Assembly: GCF_004359215.1 (NCBI RefSeq)
Contig: NC_090618.1
Span: forward strand, 3,182,366 to 3,246,365
Direction: 5' to 3'
DNA from: Bremia lactucae
Taxonomy: Eukaryota > Oomycota > Peronosporomycetes > Peronosporales > Peronosporaceae
DNA length: 64,000 nt
Shown here: positions 34,811 through 46,699 of the stretch, piece after piece
Numbering within the stretch: position 1 is the stretch's first letter
How the letters are laid out: each line of letters begins with the position of its first letter
Program-made: the position numbers and the translations under genes
The notes under the pieces: generated by a model
Databases searched by the model: none
What the model was told of the DNA's origin: nothing
The model's input: the letters and a program-made list of their open reading frames with translations, nothing else

Positions 34811-35847
34811 CCCCTGGCGCTTGTAAATCGATTGCAAAATGTCAATCGTATCGCGCATCTTGATAGAGATGCGAGTCCTTTCCCAGAACGAAGAAAGGGA
34901 ATAGACACCCTCTTTTACTCGCTTCGTGTTGTCAACACAACACGGACAGGGATCACCCCACGTGAGGCATGGAAATCCTGCCTCACATGACAACCGATGC
35001 AATTTATACCTTGCATCGATTAAACTATGTTTGTTTCTCAAATTTAACGCGAATCGCGTTAGCTTTTTCAAGCCAGCCTTCGCGTTCAATGTCTTTGACA
35101 TTGCGAATGAACGCACTCCAGGCTTGCATAAGCGAGACTTTATCTCGCTTATTCTTGCCACTATACCATTGATGTTTGAAAAAGCATCGAGATAAAAATC
35201 TTCTTCAGCGCGAAAGTTCTTCGCGCTGAGACCAAGGCCATGTAGCTTTGTCGCAATAAATGAGGGATATTTTTTGTAAGGAGTAGTCTCTCCAGACAAG
35301 CTATTTATTAGCCGTTCGGGCAAAAGCCACGGCTTTTTCTCAGGGAAAGACGAGGTATTTTATTGTCTGCACTCCATTGAGTGGTACCCACTGAAGCAGG
35401 AGTACCACAAGAACTTTATTACGGTGGCTTACGCCATCGTCATCACCACGCATACGGATAGGTGCGGGTGAAGGCACAGGAGACGTTGCTGGCGATGGAG
35501 AATCATCCTCATCGTCTGCTATAGGGAACGCTATAAGCACGACTACCTGATTGAGCCCCATCATTCGAAGGCTCATAGTCAGCCGCCAGACGACGTTCAG
35601 GAAACTGTTCCGTTCTCCACGAGTCGGACAAGATGGCCGACTCGCATTCATAGTCGACCGCCAAAGAGGGGTCGCACTCACGTGATGATTCACCACGTGC
35701 ACCCGCAACATTTAATGTTGTGGGAAAAGATAATACTACGGCAGACGTACTGCCAGCCGCAAGAAATAATAATGCGTCGCCCGCGGCTGCATGTACCGCA
35801 GCCAAAGGTTCCGCACTATTCCCAGACCGCATGGACACGTTAAGCAT
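34810..35847 (-). pseudogene. Antisense ORF of element B, frameshifted
   Basis: ATG 35847 opens 112 codons (MLNVSMRSGNSAEPLAAV...) to a TGA at 35511; a one-base shift continues into DDEDDSPSPATSPVPSPAP, and further shifts give SLMQAWSAFIRNVKDIERE and similar helical sequence. A 244-codon minus frame (35323-34589) also runs through this stretch. The first 50 codons recur, diverged but alignable, in the separate B copy at 50918-51090 (NSAAPSAAVHAAVGDA). Function unknown; acidic Ser/Pro-rich start as in element A. Confidence 0.5.
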
Positions 35848-35959
35848 GCGATAGAATTAAAAATTATGGTTCTGACCAATCAACGCCGTCTTCACTTAAG
35901 TGGTCCGATAGTAACCACTCTATTCAATGACAGTCAAAGTGATTGTCGTTTAGGGGGGG

Positions 35960-36398
35960 GGTAACGGTGTGTATCGTTACATGATGTTCATACTTAAAAG
36001 GTTGTTGATTAATATACTATCTAAAAGAATGATAATATTTCAGGAATTTTTATTTGAATAGTAATATTTGGAAAGCTTAATCATTGGTAGGTATATGCTA
36101 TTATATCTACTTGCTCCGCGGTCCAGTCAGCACTGGATGCGCGCAAAGAGAGAGACAGGTAAGACTGTATTACATGTTTTGTATTAGTATATTATAAGTT
36201 AGTATAAATTGATAGGAACAGAGGAGCTTTTTTATATTGAATACAGTTTACTTTTACCCTCTTTAAAGCAAGTGTTTCAAAGAGAGTCTTCCTTTGGACG
36301 TACTAGTGTACGTGAAGTGACGTGCGACACCACTCGCACTGAAGCAGTGCGAAGTGGACTTGTACTGAAGCAGCACAAGTCGGCAATGCCCCGTTACA
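35960..36398 (+). repeat. 3' LTR of element B
   Basis: 439 bases, same ends and the same GTCCAGTCAGCACTGGA core as the 5' LTR; dozens of scattered differences from it indicate an old insertion. Confidence 0.9.
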
Positions 36399-36497
36399 AT
36401 TTACTTAAGTCTCTTATGGTTGAGCAACCTTCGAGACAAAGAAGAGCTATCAACAGGACATACGTTGGAAATATCATTGTCAAGTTTATGGACGAAA

Positions 36498-36836
36498 TGT
36501 AACGGGGCATCCTTTGCTAGTACTGATAACAATACTAGTCAACCTACACTGATTACAGTGAAGGTTGGGCGCCTCAAATACTTCACGTACACGACGTGCA
36601 GAGAAAGGTTCAACGTCTTGTGACGATTTGCGGGGTTGATTCAAATTTAAATCAGCCAATCAATAAAACTGATTTCTTATTGCGTCAATTTTACCAAATT
36701 TGATCGTTTTGGAATTATTAAATCAAAATTAATACAGATGATAATTTTATCCTTCTTTTACTTATTTCCTCTCTTAGAATAAAATTATTAATACTTTTAA
36801 TCGGAATTAATATTTATGTAGGGACACCCCGTTGCA
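36498..36836 (-). repeat. 3' LTR of element C (shorter)
   Basis: 339 bases; minus strand starts TGCAACGGGG and ends GCCCCGTTACA. Matches the two flanks of the longer 5' LTR, with the middle missing. Confidence 0.85.
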
Positions 36837-36843
36837 TCAACCC

Positions 36844-37880
36844 ATGTCGAGGTTGTATGACTCGTCGGATACTTCGATGGAGAGTCATCTTGTGATGACT
36901 CCCTTGACGATGACAACTCTGGCGATGTCAGAATACTTCACCAAAATACTAACTCTGGTAATGTCAGAATGCATCACCGGGAACGAAGTGATCGTTAAGG
37001 TCACTTTTAACAGCTTGCTACTGGTGGTGCTCGTATGCATCACCAGAGACGGAGTGATTCTAAGGATCTCTCCAAAAGAAATGTTAGCGATAACGTTAAC
37101 ATGAGCCAAGGGGAGATAGACTGCACTGTTTTGCGATTAGCTTCCGAAAAGAAGCCTTCGTTGCCCTCTAAGGGCAAACTAACTCGTTGGTCTTGTATGA
37201 CCAACGATCAATACCAAATTCCGTTTTTCGATCATCCAGGCTTCACAAGCCTGATCGCGAAAAACGGAATTCTTCGTCGCTGCCTTTTTTGGTATCGGTG
37301 GTACACATTTAAACGTGCAGAGGATGTAACTTCTTGTCCCAAGCTTGCGAAGCATTGGTACAGATTATGCAAAGCATAGACCTCAAAGCCTGACTTGACA
37401 AACTGGATGCTTTACGTGAACGATTCGTAGAGCGGACCGTATTCGTTGCACGCTACAAGCATGAACCGTTTGTCTGGAGAGGAAGGCGTTACCTTGCCTC
37501 TCGTGAGGGGGGGCATAGCTGTTTGTCATGCCCCTATATAGGCAGATTTCCTTAAAGACCCTCATTGAAGGACGGTCATCATTTGTGAGACGCGCGAAGA
37601 GAATGTAAGCTTCAATCATTTCCAAGCGCGTCCCGCGCTCGTAAATGATGGACCCTACGTCGCAGAGGATGGGTCTCGTCTTATGTCGATTGAGACCCGG
37701 TACGTCCAATATCAGCTGAAAACGGGGTTCCCAACTATCAACAGTTTACTTACAAGGAATACATTGATCGCGAGCGATCCCGTCTTCGCGAGCTAGAGAT
37801 GACGGTCAATAATGTTTCTCTTGACCAGTTGAAAAAATATGCGCAAATTGCGACAGATTAATTGGCGTACAAAACGTCAT
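36844..37880 (+). pseudogene. Antisense coding region of element C
   Basis: Opposite to pol and starting at an ATG eight bases inside the LTR boundary. Readable pieces: MSRLYDSSDTSMES, acidic DDSLDDDNSGDV after a shift, the 114-codon frame 37035-37379 ending YRLCKA, LRERFVERTVFVARYKHEPFVW (about 37410-37480), and a coil YKEYIDRERSRLRELEMTVNN...LKKYAQIATD (37750-37858). Several shifts and stops. Same place and polarity as the antisense frames of A and B. Confidence 0.4.
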
Positions 37881-37966
37881 ATCAGTCCTTCCAAAAATGA
37901 GCTGGTGAAAGCTCGTATAATTACCTCATCCTCGGAGGATGTAGTGAAACGTCTGGTTCGAGTAAA

Positions 37967-38224
37967 CTAAACATCTGTCCCGAGTTTATCATGCTTTAGC
38001 TCGAGCCCATCGGGCTTTGGTAGACGCCTTAGACCGTTCCGGGGTGATTCGGAAACGAAAGGCGCCTCGTGCTGATGGTACGGGCGGAGACGCTCCACAT
38101 AAAGTGTAGGATGCGTACGCATTTTTCGAGGCAGCTCGATCGTGTTCGCATTGCCTTGACGATGTAGCACAGGAAACGAGTCGATGTACCTGGGCAGTAA
38201 TTTATTACTGCCCACATTCGTCAC
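37967..38224 (-). pseudogene. C-terminal pol tail of element C
   Basis: KLLPRYIDSFPVLHRQGNANTIELP and MRTHPTLYVERLRPYHQ, the conserved integrase C-terminal barrel of these chromoviruses. No chromodomain is readable after it. Confidence 0.7.
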
Positions 38225-38630
38225 TTACGTTTACCGTAGACAGTAGGACTTGATCGTTAATATTGAATAATATAATGCTTGCTCTTCCATTTTTGCCAGA
38301 GATCCGTTTTTGTCGGTCTACCGCATCAGCAATGGAATATTGTACGAAACGGACCACTACTTCTCTAGCCAGCAGGAATTATCCTGCTGACTCGGTTTTG
38401 TTTTTGTCCTCAGTGCGACCGTGCGCACTGCGAAGATGTCATTTTCCTCATTAGAGAAAGCACTACTGTTCTCACTAGTATGAATGTGATCGATGCTGAG
38501 TCGTGCAGGGTCGTTATCAAAGTCAGTAATAGCATTATCGCTATTACTGAGTTTGTCCACTTCAATGCTGATTGAATCAGCGTTTTTATCCTTCGCATTG
38601 ACCGTAGAGCCAATGCGAGGTGAGCAGGAG

Positions 38631-39127
38631 CTAGATTGTTCTAGGCTCCAGCGAGTCCCTCCCCACTTTAATTTTTTTACTCTCAAACAAGGTGGGTATA
38701 CGTGGATGGCGTAAGCCGTTCACGAAAAACGGTGTATGCTTTGTAGAAGCATGCACTGAACTGTAAATGGCAATTTCTATCATAGGCAAAAACTCGCTAC
38801 AACTCGTAAAAGAGTGGACGTCATCGCGAAGTATTTCTTCGAGAATACGGTTTGCACGCTCCGTCGGACCATCTGTCTCAGGATGATCAAAAGTTGACAT
38901 TTTCAAATGTATTCCTAGTAAAATCTAGGGTCTCGATCTGAGAGCAGTTCACGGGGTAACCCATGGAGTCGAAATATCGTGTCAACAAAGACACGAGCCC
39001 AGCCTTTGGCAGCGATCGACTCCGAGACTGCAGCAAGACGTACCATCTTGCTAAAACGATCAATAAAAACGAGAATACTATTATTCTTGTGGGTTTCTTC
39101 AGGGAATCCGAAGACAAAAACTAGCAC
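38631..39127 (-). pseudogene. Integrase core relic of element C (fused after deletion)
   Basis: The RT-connection sequence (PDPENIKAIIDWPVL, about 39170-39125) passes directly into integrase core VFGFPEETHKNNSILVFIDRFSKMV and LSDRDPRFY, then STFDHPETDGPTERANRILEEIL. RNase H and the HHCC domain are missing, so roughly 1 kb was deleted near 39120. Confidence 0.75.
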
Positions 39128-39183
39128 CGGCCAATCAATGATCGCCTTGATGTTTTCTGGATCCGGCCGTACACCGTGTTTAT

Positions 39184-40007
39184 TTACGATGCACCAACAA
39201 GTGGTATTTCGCTTTCAGCGAATATACACTTCTTGAGATTTGCGCACAACTGATGCTTTCGCAGAAGTGTAAGAACCTTACAGACGTGGGTATAATGTAC
39301 TTCAACATCCGAGTTTCCGTTCATGGCTCTGATATGAACGAACACGTCATCAAAGTAGCTTGTGCAAAATCCCGCACCGATCTCAACAGATTTGGGTACA
39401 CATCTGTTAAATGTCGCGAAGGCATTACTAAGGTCCTGTAACATGACCACCCCCATAGCATACCGCTTGAGGTGCTTACTGCTGTGCTCGGAATATCCTA
39501 CTCACGCATAAGTATTTAATAGAAACCATCCATCAGAACCATTGACGAAAATATAAAACTGTTTGACATACCATCCATGATTACGTCTTTTCGTGGTATC
39601 GGCGCTTGAGCCGACACCGTTGCAGCGCTCAATTTACTGAATATTAAAAGCATGCACAATTTGCCACCCTCCTGTTGCTTTACGCACACAGAAGGTCGGA
39701 GAGGTATGTGGGGAGGTTGACTTTCTCACATGGTCCGTGCTAAGCGGTCGACAAATTGTTTGCCGATCGCTTGTATTTGTTCACGAGGCAATGTCCACTG
39801 CTTCATGACACAGTATTCTGAACCTGGAGAAAGGTCGATTTCGTGTCGAGTGCCTTTATCCTTAGGCAACTCGGACAGTACGGATTTAGGAAATACATCC
39901 TTGAATCTTATCAAATCGTTATATAAAGAATTGGTGATCAAAGACATCCAGGATTGGGATGTAAACCGATCCGTCCGAGTCTTATCATCTTGGACACTGT
40001 CGTTCAT
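39184..40007 (-). pseudogene. Reverse transcriptase relic of element C
   Basis: FKDVFPKSVLSELPKDKGTRHEID and SEYCVMKQWTLPREQIQ (40007-39726), then after stops LQDLSNAFATFNR and YFDDVFVH (39456-39184), ending LRKHQLCANLKKCIFAESEIP. Catalytic Asp pair retained; frame broken. Confidence 0.75.
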
Positions 40008-40840
40008 CGATGAGCTGCTGGGAACATGTTCGTTCTCAGGTAATATTGCAGACTAAATACCGGCCACGGTGTTGTCATCTGTGACAAGTACGCAGATCTG
40101 CATGATTTGCCAATACGCAGATCACAAAGGAACTGTTTCGATACTAGCGTTGGCAATTAAATTATGTCCGAAGTTAACTTCGGAGGCGCTAGTAGGTCAA
40201 GCGTATAAGTTTCAACCCTTGATCCGTTGTTTACTATGACATTCAATGTCTCAATTTCCTTATTGGACTTTTTAAAGGTACCTGGAAAACTTCGACCTTA
40301 GGTCTGGGGATTTATTTTGCAGAATCTTGGAGACCTATATCTCTTTTAGTTTTATTTAGAGCCTCGAGCTGTGGTTACGCTACCACAGCGAGAATTTTTA
40401 AGATCGACTCCCCAGTTGATCAAGAATTTTTAAACTGTCTCCTGTTGACAGGCGTTGGATATTTTTTTGGATGTTGCTCTTCTAGCAAGCATCCTTGTTT
40501 CGTACCACTCAACTTATTCCAGTGGTCGAACGTCGACGCTGCCTGTGCTTGTGCACAGCCGCCGATATCTAACACAGTGTGATGGGTTTTCACACAGAGA
40601 TCTTGTGCAGTCGTGCAAACCGAATCCCCATCACATTCACTCCACACGCTTGCGGACGCTCCAATACGTTCATCATTTAGCCATCCGATGAACGAGAGAC
40701 AGCCATCGTCACGGCTTGATGCTGCCAATTTATGCATGTCTCGTACTTTCTGAGCCATTAAATTATCAAAGGATGACATCAAATCTGTCATCCGAATCAA
40801 GTACGACGAAATTATTATCGTACTGCTTACCCTTTAACAT

Positions 40841-41110
40841 TTATTGGATACGAACTACTCGTTTCTTTACTGTTACAGATGCGCCTGTTGCAAGGCGCAC
40901 TGTTATCCTCGTTTGAAGGATTTCGCGCTCAACGAACTTGAGTCTGCAATCTTTTAGCAACTGGGCGTCGAATAAAATTGTTCGGCGCCCACAATCAACT
41001 AGGGACTTAAGTGGCAATTTAGTTGCCACTATAATTTTTAAATTGATAATGTTAGCTTCATCACCTCGATCAGATACACACAATGTTTGTATTTGCAGGT
41101 CTTTTGACAA
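40841..41110 (-). pseudogene. Aspartic protease relic of element C
   Basis: Frame with LPLKSLVDCGRRTILFDAQLL (D-C-G active site kept) and ITVRLATGASVTV. The second half (ILG-x-P) is not readable in frame. Confidence 0.65.
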
Positions 41111-41199
41111 AAAAAAAATTTTTTTTCGTCAAAAGGCCTGCAAATTCTTTTGACGTTGCTGGATCAGTATGGCGCTGCGCACCTACTGACCCCGACTAT

Positions 41200-42021
41200 T
41201 GTCGGATGATTCGCCTCGCCGTTGCGATTTTGTAACAGCTTCAAATCCGCGTTCTCCGCTATTTTTAGCGGGAGGTCAATCGTTTCGCTCAGTGTTTCGA
41301 GGCACTGGACTGGGGCACTTCACTCATTGGTGTAGTTGCCCGTTTTTTAACAGCGATTACATTTTTGGAATCGTTTGTGACTTGAAGAGTGAGATTTCTC
41401 GCTCTCGACTTACGCGAGGTCCATAGCTTTTATACATTTGTATACTTGTCGTCTCGAAGGACGACAAGCTCCAGAGTGTACGAAAGCCTGATAAGGCTAA
41501 AGCCCTACTATTCCGCTACAGAGATCGCTTGGTCGAGCGACTCTAGTTCAAGCCGGAACAGGTGAGTCGTATCAGGACCGTCTGCAAACCTTTAATAAAC
41601 ACAGTTACCTGTGTTTGTTCATCAATTGGATGACTCACACTACAACTGACCAGGTATCGTGTACGCTGGGCGTGAGTGTGAAGGTCATGCTTGCCCTGCT
41701 TTAGCTACAGGAGTTCGGCTCGAGCCCTGAATTTGGCACGTGGTGGCTTAAACGTTGCCTGAGCCTGTCATAAAGATCTCATACGACCCAACAACCAATG
41801 CCGTGAAGCTTAAGCCCTAAGGCCCAAGATTTGGCACGTCCGGCTAAGTTGGACATGCCAAATTCCTCTTTCGTCGCATCATCATCGATGCGGCGAGCTT
41901 CAATGGCGTCGTCTAATTTGACAAGCCATCTTAAAAGGAAGTCGCCTCCGACTGCCATATACTTAGAGATTTTGATCTTTCTTAAGCTTTTGGGTCGACG
42001 CGGAGGCGTCGGCCCTAGCAA
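41200..42021 (-). pseudogene. gag relic of element C
   Basis: ISKYMAVGGDFLLRWLVKLDDAIEA and MSNLAGRAKSWALGLKL match element B gag. A zinc-knuckle remnant begins CNRC (about 41370) but the last Cys codon is a stop. Confidence 0.65.
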
Positions 42022-42381
42022 TATGTAAATTTTGCGGTCTCAACATTACAACTGTTGAGCACCCTGATCTCTCAACCCCTCCGCGTGTAAAGGCTTTTCT
42101 GGTGAAGCAAGACTACTTTTTCTTGGGCCCCGTCGAGTTCATGTTGTGTGAACATTGGCTATGGCCGCATGTTGTTCATCTGTGCTCAGAGTAAGCAGCA
42201 TGGCGCCAACAGCTCGACAGCCCACGACCACACTTATGCTTTCGATCGCTCTCTATTTAAGGTCGCTCAAATTCGTGAACTTTTCTCGCAGCCTTCTTGA
42301 GGAGCTTGAAAACTTCCCCTTTTTCATCCAACATGTCCACATTAAATGGAACAGTTGAACGGACTACGAAGTGCTACCAGG

Positions 42382-42895
42382 CGTTACGGGGCACCCTTTG
42401 CTAGAACTGATGACAACGCCAGTCAACCTACACTGATTACAGTGAAGGTGGGGCGCCTCGATTACTTCACGTACACGACGCGCATAGGAAGGTTATAAGT
42501 AGCTAAGAAGTCTTAGCTACTATAGGTAAATTCTAAGGATTTTGAATAGAGAGAAATAAAGCTGTATTAATGTATAAAGTTCCTACGTGACGACCTTCTA
42601 TCTACTACTGACTTATAACATCAATAACCAACTTTGCAATGGCCCCTACTTGCGCACCACACAATCGTGTCTTATGACGATTGGCGAGGTTGTATTAATC
42701 TTAAATCAACCAATGGATAGAGCTAATGCCTTATTGCGTCGATGTTACCAAATCTGGTATTATTGGATATTTTTAAGTTGCAATGAATAAAGATAATAAT
42801 TTTGTTCTTCTTTACTTATTTCCTCTCGTTGAAATAATATTATTTCTTTCTCTTTTACGGAACAATATTCATGTAACGAAACACCCCGTTGTACA
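42382..42895 (-). repeat. 5' LTR of element C
   Basis: 514 bases; minus strand starts TGTACAACGGGG. It has about 170 bases in the middle (roughly 42495-42670) that the 3' LTR lacks; outer parts match well. Confidence 0.85.
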
Positions 42896-43957
42896 AAAGT
42901 ACAGCTAACTTCGCGTCTTACAGCAACGCAAAGACACTTACGCTATAGCGATGGTTTGGTGTGGCATCAGGTGTCGCCTCATGACCGACTCTCTGAGGGT
43001 TCGTGTCTCAAATGGCCCTGGACTCATGGATACTCCTCTGATGCACAAGTTAATGGCATCTGATTAGTTGTCATGGATTCTTGTTCGCACAGAATTTTAC
43101 ATCAGGTCTTGCCACCGATGTCAGTGCATCAAGCCTGCAGCATTCAGCGGGGCACAATTAATGTCACTATTGATCTTAAATTTTAAATACTTAGTTATAT
43201 TTATGCTTATATTGCTGCCGGAGCTCAATGAGCTCATTGTCTTGGTCAACCGACTTGACAATTTGAAGTTTCAGCACACGTTTCATTCAAGAATGCAGCT
43301 GTCTTGTGTTATAATCACGTACGGAATACCTGAGTCCATTCACCCCCGGGATCCACATTTTCCATCAATATTCCGTTATAATCGGTTTGAGTTGTCAGGT
43401 AAACTAATCGTTAGAGTCATCATTTGACTTTCTCTAACACGATGGCCAGACTAAGCGAGCAAATTTAAATGTGGAGAATGTGTTGCACCCAAAATTAAAA
43501 AAAATCAGGAAGAGCGCAGACTATAGCCCTACTTAATATTTGCTGCAAATAGTTGTGGGTCTATGCGACACTCTAGGTGTTTGTCTCGTTTGTGCGCAGC
43601 ATAAATCAAACTGAAAGGAGGGCCTCCACTACAGCTAGTGCGTGTGCGTGTTAGTATCAGCGACTCCGTAGCAACACGTTGAGTGGCCATTTTAAATTAG
43701 TTGGTCACAATACAAGGATGTGTATGTTTAAAGACACGGCAAGTTATACTTGTGCTTCAAGTCCATAAGAAAAATTCGGTTATTTAAAGCAAGAATAAAT
43801 TTGCCACTTTGGTGTGGTGTCGTTATTGAGCTAGATACCTACAGTAAAAGAGAAGCTTACAAAATGTCAATGTCTAGCCATGACGCAAGCAAAATTGACG
43901 CTTTGGTTAGCACTCACGATAAAAAAAACGACAAAAGAAAGTAACTGCAATAATAGT
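42896..43957 (+). pseudogene. Integrase relic (about 42960-43430) and empty spacer
   Basis: Plus-strand frame 43068-43427 holds the zinc-domain half CHRCQCIKPAAFSGA and, later, YGIPESIHPRDPHFPSIF, which is the core motif normally read as GIP-x3-SDRDPRF. Upstream bits (VSPHDRL...RVRVSNGPGLMD) fit the region before HHCC. No LTR belongs to it. From 43430 to 43957 I see nothing supported. Confidence 0.55.
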
Positions 43958-44500
43958 TGTAACGGGAAAGAGTTGCCCTACACAATCGTTGTTAAGGACA
44001 CTTTGTGAACTTAAGGGAATGGTTAATTACTTAAGTGAAGTAATTGGACCCACTACTTAGGTGTGGTTCACGTTGTAACCGACCCTTGTGTATTTGATAC
44101 ACGTAGATGCATTCACATTGAAAGGGATGACGCCTAGTGTCATCCGTGATGACGGCTAGCGTCATCCAAGATACGAGGTATTTAGAATAACACGCTTGCG
44201 ATAGATCGAAGTGCATATCTACAGAGATAGCATTTATGATTGGTCAAAATAGGTTTGTATATAATACGATCAAATCTGAATCAGTCTGAAAACTACTTCC
44301 TCGTTCACAATTGCGCACGTAGAGCCGGATTACCGCTCCCGTGACGTCACTTAACTAAGGCGTCTAGTTCGTTGGGTGAGGTCGCTTAGGCACCCACCAA
44401 CTACCTCACAGCACGTGATAGTAGACAGTCAAACCATTCCTCGCTGTGCTAGGGTGTGAGCTTAAGTAGAACGTGGTCGCAATAGATGTGCTCGCCTATA
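43958..44500 (+). repeat. 5' LTR of decayed family D element
   Basis: TGTAACGGG start; keeps both GATGACG...CGTCATC palindromes (44125-44145 and 44148-44167) and GTGACGTCAC (44341-44350) found in the copy at 1100-1652. Confidence 0.88.
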
Positions 44501-44556
44501 CTTGGTAACACTTGAGAGCCTTCCCGCGATCCGCACCTCTAAGCGTGTAGGTGAGG

Positions 44557-45700
44557 ATTAGCCTCAATTTCGATTGGACTCATTTCCCATGTCTCTCCGA
44601 TCATCGTCGGGAGTTGGCTGAGCACATGGCACAGGGACTCGGAGAACAAGCCCTAGTAAGGCTCTAGAGTAGTCCATCTGAGCAACATATTCCTCAGTTG
44701 GAGCAGTTTGAGGCGTTCGTGCTCGGACAGCGAAAGGTCGCGTCCGAGGAACTGAGCCATGCTGCGGCGTGAGCAGGCTCGGTGTAAGGCTCTCAAAAGG
44801 ACTGTTGCGATGCTCTCTTCCTGATCGCACCAGCCGATGCCCATTCGGATGGACCCGCCCAAGTTCGATGGAGCTGCAGCGCACAAGATTGTTTACTGGC
44901 TGTTAGCCGTGGAGCAATGCGGTGTGGCGCAGCTCATCGAAGACAACAGCTGAATGGTGTCGTTCACCATGTCGCAGCCGCGCGGTAAGGCTTCAGAGTG
45001 GGCTTATTTGTCACTTATGGCAGACAGAAAGGCGTTTCCTACATAGGCGACCTTTAAGGAAAAGATTCGCGCCATGTACCAGCCGCCGAACAACGAAGTG
45101 TTGCTTCAGGCGCGCTTCTTTGGAACGCGACAGGCGAAGCGATCTCTGCAAGAGTATGTGCAGGAGATGCGCTCGCTGTCGGCGTCCATTACCGTAGGTC
45201 CGATTCCGGAGCACATTAAGGTGCCCACGTTTATGAACGGACCACGGCATGGCCCATCGCGACAGGCCCTTTTCAGAAAGACACCGTCGACGATGGAAGT
45301 GGCAATCCAAATTGCCTTGGTTGAAAAGCAATCCTAGAACGGTGCCTCGGTGATAGCTTGTTATTAGCCGTCGGCCGAGCGGTCAGATGCCACTCCAATG
45401 GAGTTGGTCATGCAGACGTGGTCTGTTTTAAATGCGGCAAGCGCGACCATATGATGGCTCGCTGCTATGACAGGGTCCCTGCTGGGGCGAAGACGCCCAG
45501 CAAGAAGACTCCCTTTCCGAACGGCGATGGCAAGAACCCAGCGTGTGTGACGCATGAGTTCTGCAACGTTCACTGAGGGGTCGAGAAATGCAAGAGCGTA
45601 GTAAAGGCGGGATGCCCTACTGACGCGGACTCTGAAGCTACCCCTAAGTTCAGAGTTGTGGAACAAATGGGTAGCATAGTCCCTGACGTCTCGAACTTTC
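44557..45700 (+). pseudogene. gag relic of family D
   Basis: Aligns with the intact gag at 1-1043 but the start ATG is ATT and a stop follows after about 30 codons. The best open stretch is 45074-45337 (PPNNEVLLQARFFGTRQAKRSLQEY). The zinc knuckle CFKCGKRDHMMARC (about 45424-45465) survives. Confidence 0.8.
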
Positions 45701-45750
45701 GGACCTCAACCCTGCTGCTCTAAAGCGCTCATGTAAGAGGCTATGACCAG

Positions 45751-46040
45751 GTGATGGCCCACGTAGTGGATTCGGGTGCATCACAAAATTTTGTGAAACT
45801 CGTAGCTTTAAGAAAGAGACCGGCGATGTTTGAGTTGCTTCCGCAGGATGACATGCGAGAAGAGGCGACCGTTCGTTTAGCGTACGGCGCGCTCGTAAAG
45901 TCTGAGGGAGTTCAGGTAGAACTCGCCGTCAGCTTTAGTGACTTCTTTTGTAAATAGAAGTTCACTGTGCTAGGTATGGAAAATCCGTATTATCTCATCC
46001 TAGGCGTCCCATGGTTGGCAAAGTACTAACCATGGATAGA
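45751..46040 (+). pseudogene. Aspartic protease relic of family D
   Basis: HVVDSGASQNFV gives a complete D-S-G active site; ATVRLAYGALV follows, then a stop at 45955 and LILGVPWLAKY with another stop before PWIDW. Of the proteases in the island this one has the best active site. Confidence 0.75.
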
Positions 46041-46699
46041 CTGGCGTACACGCACAGTTGCAAACTCTACGCAGAACACCGGAAAGGATATGTTCCTGCG
46101 AGAGACATATGCAACTGATTTCGTGTCGAACACAATTAGGAGTGCGTTGACGGGATGTCAACGTCACAAAAAAATTCCAAATCGCTACGCCTAGTGTAGT
46201 TAGAAGTGTACCGACTGGATGTCAAGTGACACAAATTCCTACCCAGCTCGTAGGAACTGGGGTACTGAAAAGGGCAACGACAAACAATCATGTGCCCCAT
46301 AGTCCTGCAAAGAGTCGAGAGCCTGTGGCAGTAGACGGTCAGCTCATACGAAGTCAAGCGTCGCATGAACCGGCACAGTGTCTAGAGCCTCGTGCGGTTG
46401 GAAGAAGTGCGTTAGCCAGGAGAGCAACGGCACCCGCTTCCCAGTCAAAGGTCGCGGTGACTCGAAGAGCGAGTATTCGACAGGCTAGGACGATCAAAGG
46501 CACGTCTCAGCGAGTAACCTTTAGATCAGATCCTATTAAAGAGGACGGTCCTTCGAATGAGGTGTAAGAAGCCGTCAGAGACAATATTGCCGAGGCATCC
46601 TCGGTTGAGGTGCTCCGGCAAGTCTTTAAATCTGCCGAGGAGATAGTAAAAGTTCCGGAGATGTCGTGGCATCAGTTCCTTGCCGAACTTAAGAACGAA

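Larger units (their letters stand above)
28736..36398 (+). mobile_element. Element B: complete but rearranged Ty3/gypsy chromovirus
   Basis: LTRs 28736-29168 and 35960-36398, flanked by the exact 5-bp target duplication ATTTA (28731-28735 and 36399-36403), so both ends are original. TGGTAGCAC (29171-29179) sits two bases after the 5' LTR and an eight-G purine tract (about 35953-35960) precedes the 3' LTR. Plus-strand order: gag with CCHC, protease, RT, [RNase H inverted], integrase, chromodomain; minus-strand frames fill much of 34198-35847. Multiple stops in all genes. Another B fragment lies at 50384-51090. Confidence 0.92.
36498..42895 (-). mobile_element. Element C: Ty3/gypsy retrotransposon, decayed and internally deleted
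   Basis: Minus-strand element between LTRs 42895-42382 (5') and 36836-36498 (3'). Primer-binding-like TGGTAGCAC (42379-42371, minus) lies two bases after the 5' LTR. Order on the minus strand: gag, protease, RT, then directly integrase core and the C-terminal pol tail; RNase H and the integrase zinc domain are gone. Antisense (plus-strand) frames fill 36844-37880. No matching 5-bp duplication is seen at its ends (cgaaa before, aaagt after). Confidence 0.85.

Noticed and set aside
34589..35323. The full 244-codon minus frame as the true antisense protein of element B
   Set aside because: Its last third is the exact reverse of the chromodomain coding strand, and a better helical sequence reads in a neighbouring frame, so it is probably part shadow.
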